From Lachnospiraceae bacterium (GTDB taxonomy: Bacteria; Bacillota; Clostridia; Lachnospirales; Lachnospiraceae), in assembly GCA_900771995.1 (NCBI GenBank), contig CAAGQC010000094.1, positions 1 to 50,436 on the forward strand: DNA of 50,436 nt, in the 5' to 3' direction. Below the pieces are notes generated by a model. That model was not told the origin of the DNA. It made no database searches and saw nothing but the letters and a program-made list of their open reading frames with translations. Below, piece by piece: positions 49,476-50,436 of this stretch. The position numbers were made by a program, and so were the translations under genes. Positions within the stretch are counted from its first letter, which is position 1. Every line of letters starts with the position of its first letter.

Positions 49476-50436
49476 TTACTGTGCCATGAGCTTCTTGGCC
49501 TTCTCCACTGCCTCATCAATGGTTCCTACATTGAAGAATGCAGCTTCCGGATACTCATCCATCTCGCCGTCGATGATCGCACGGAATCCGCGGATGGTCT
49601 CTTTCACAGGCACGTATTTACCGGGTACACCGGTGAAGTTCTCTGCCACATGAAAGGGCTGGGACAGGAAACGCTGGATCTTACGGGCACGATATACGGT
49701 AACCTTATCCTCATCGGACAGTTCCTCCATACCCAGGATGGCGATGATATCCTGCAGTTCCTTGTACTTCTGCAGCATTGCCTGTACCTGACGTGCGGTC
49801 TCGTAATGCTCCTTACCTACTACATCCTCCTCCAGAATACGGGAAGTGGATTCCAGAGGATCCACAGCGGGGTAAATACCCTGTTCCACGATCTTACGGG
49901 ACAGAACGGTGGTGGCATCCAGATGTGCGAACGTAGTCGCAGGTGCAGGGTCAGTTAAGTCATCCGCAGGCACATAGACTGCCTGAACGGAAGTAACACT
50001 ACCCTTGTTCGTGGAAGCGATACGCTCCTGTAACTCACCGACTTCGGTAGCCAGTGTGGGCTGATATCCTACTGCGGAAGGCATACGGCCTAACAGTGCG
50101 GATACCTCACTACCTGCCTGCACGAAACGGAAAATATTATCAATGAACAGCAGCACGTTCTGGTGCTCTTCATCACGGAAGTACTCTGCCATGGTCAGTC
50201 CGGTCTCGGCTACACGCATACGTGCTCCGGGGGGCTCGTTCATCTGACCGAAGACTAACGCGGTCTTCTCTAATACTCCGGACTCTTTCATCTCACTCCA
50301 CAGATCGTTACCCTCACGGGAACGCTCTCCGACACCGGTGAAAATAGAATATCCACCGTGCTCGGTTGCGATATTACGGATCAGCTCCTGGATCAGAACG
50401 GTCTTACCTACACCGGCACCGCCGAACAGACCGATC
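49476..50436 (-). CDS. atpD: F1Fo ATP synthase beta subunit (5' end outside window)
   Basis: The catalytic subunit of F1. The frame is open to the window edge and gives about 319 C-terminal residues. It includes Walker A GGAGVGKT, the catalytic Glu in GERSREGNDLW, LLFIDNIFRFVQAGSEVS (Walker B), and ALLGRMPSAVGYQPTLATEVG. AVYVPADDLTDPAPATTFAHLDATTVLSR in outline, and the C-terminal FHVAENFTGVPGKYV, complete the family pattern. The upstream atp genes lie beyond position 50436. Confidence 0.97.
   Translation of the reverse strand, partial: IGLFGGAGVGKTVLIQELIRNIATEHGGYSIFTGVGERSREGNDLWSEMKESGVLEKTALVFGQMNEPPGARMRVAETGLTMAEYFRDEEHQNVLLFIDNIFRFVQAGSEVSALLGRMPSAVGYQPTLATEVGELQERIASTNKGSVTSVQAVYVPADDLTDPAPATTFAHLDATTVLSRKIVEQGIYPAVDPLESTSRILEEDVVGKEHYETARQVQAMLQKYKELQDIIAILGMEELSDEDKVTVYRARKIQRFLSQPFHVAENFTGVPGKYVPVKETIRGFRAIIDGEMDEYPEAAFFNVGTIDEAVEKAKKLMAQ

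Noticed and set aside
1..50436. CRISPR array, prophage or insertion sequence
   Set aside because: No regularly spaced repeats, transposase, integrase or phage structural gene could be recognised on either strand.

Overview
The window looks like a chromosomal segment from a Gram-positive, anaerobic Clostridia, most likely Lachnospiraceae. The reasons are AGGAGG-type ribosome binding sites, a GC content near one half, and family markers such as C_GCAxxG_C_C, DUF5050, DUF815, NusG domain II and Gx transporter proteins. It is mostly core genome on the minus strand. I see no prophage, insertion sequence, plasmid gene or CRISPR array. Genes at both ends are cut by the window: a solute-binding lipoprotein on the left and ATP synthase beta on the right.

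Layout. 1-4.8 kb: start of an ABC sugar-binding lipoprotein, an SDR oxidoreductase, remnants of broken genes, a FucO-like alcohol dehydrogenase, and a TetR regulator behind a C_GCAxxG_C_C protein. 5.0-5.2 kb: tRNA-Leu with its own promoter and terminator. 5.6-10 kb: a very long solute-binding lipoprotein with a propeller-like N-terminal half, then ftsH. 10-16.6 kb: division and wall genes murD-ftsW-murA-ftsQ-ftsZ, with murA where murG is common, and a decayed LPG-synthase-like gene next to ftsZ. 16.7-24.6 kb: an operon of pheA, a DUF815 ATPase, ppx, ppk1, maf, a HAD phosphatase and a small acidic protein. 24.7-28.4 kb: a DUF5050 protein, an ArsR-type putative zinc sensor, the apbE lipoprotein, and a divergent NusG-II/Gx-transporter pair. 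28.4-32.6 kb: folate operon folC-folE-HD protein-folP-folBK. 32.6-35.7 kb: a CmpB-type membrane protein, a MATE exporter, a PH-domain protein and a nitroreductase. 35.8-37.3 kb: pyrB-pyrI. 37.4-43.6 kb: an unsaturated-uronate catabolic operon (kduI, kduD/dhuD, a DhuI-like RpiB-family isomerase, KDPG aldolase, KDG kinase) with a divergent AraC regulator. 43.6-49 kb: YitT, YfhO and LtaS-like membrane proteins. 49-50.4 kb: the end of the F1Fo ATP synthase operon (atpD-atpC).

How the genes work together. The uronate operon should take 4-deoxy-5-ketouronate, from pectin or glycosaminoglycan disaccharides, to KDG, KDPG, pyruvate and glyceraldehyde 3-phosphate. A near-consensus catabolite-repression (cre) site overlaps its promoter region, and two unusually large palindromes lie between its genes. 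The folate operon runs from GTP to folylpolyglutamate but has no recognisable dihydroneopterin triphosphatase; an HD-domain protein of unknown role sits inside it. The ppx-ppk pair makes and degrades polyphosphate.

The least ordinary features are the two unrelated isomerases in one uronate operon, the KDPG aldolase with an extra C-terminal domain, the palindromic elements, the HD protein of the folate operon, the DUF815 ATPase with polyphosphate enzymes, and the propeller-plus-binding-protein fusion. I found no clearly new defence or mobile system.
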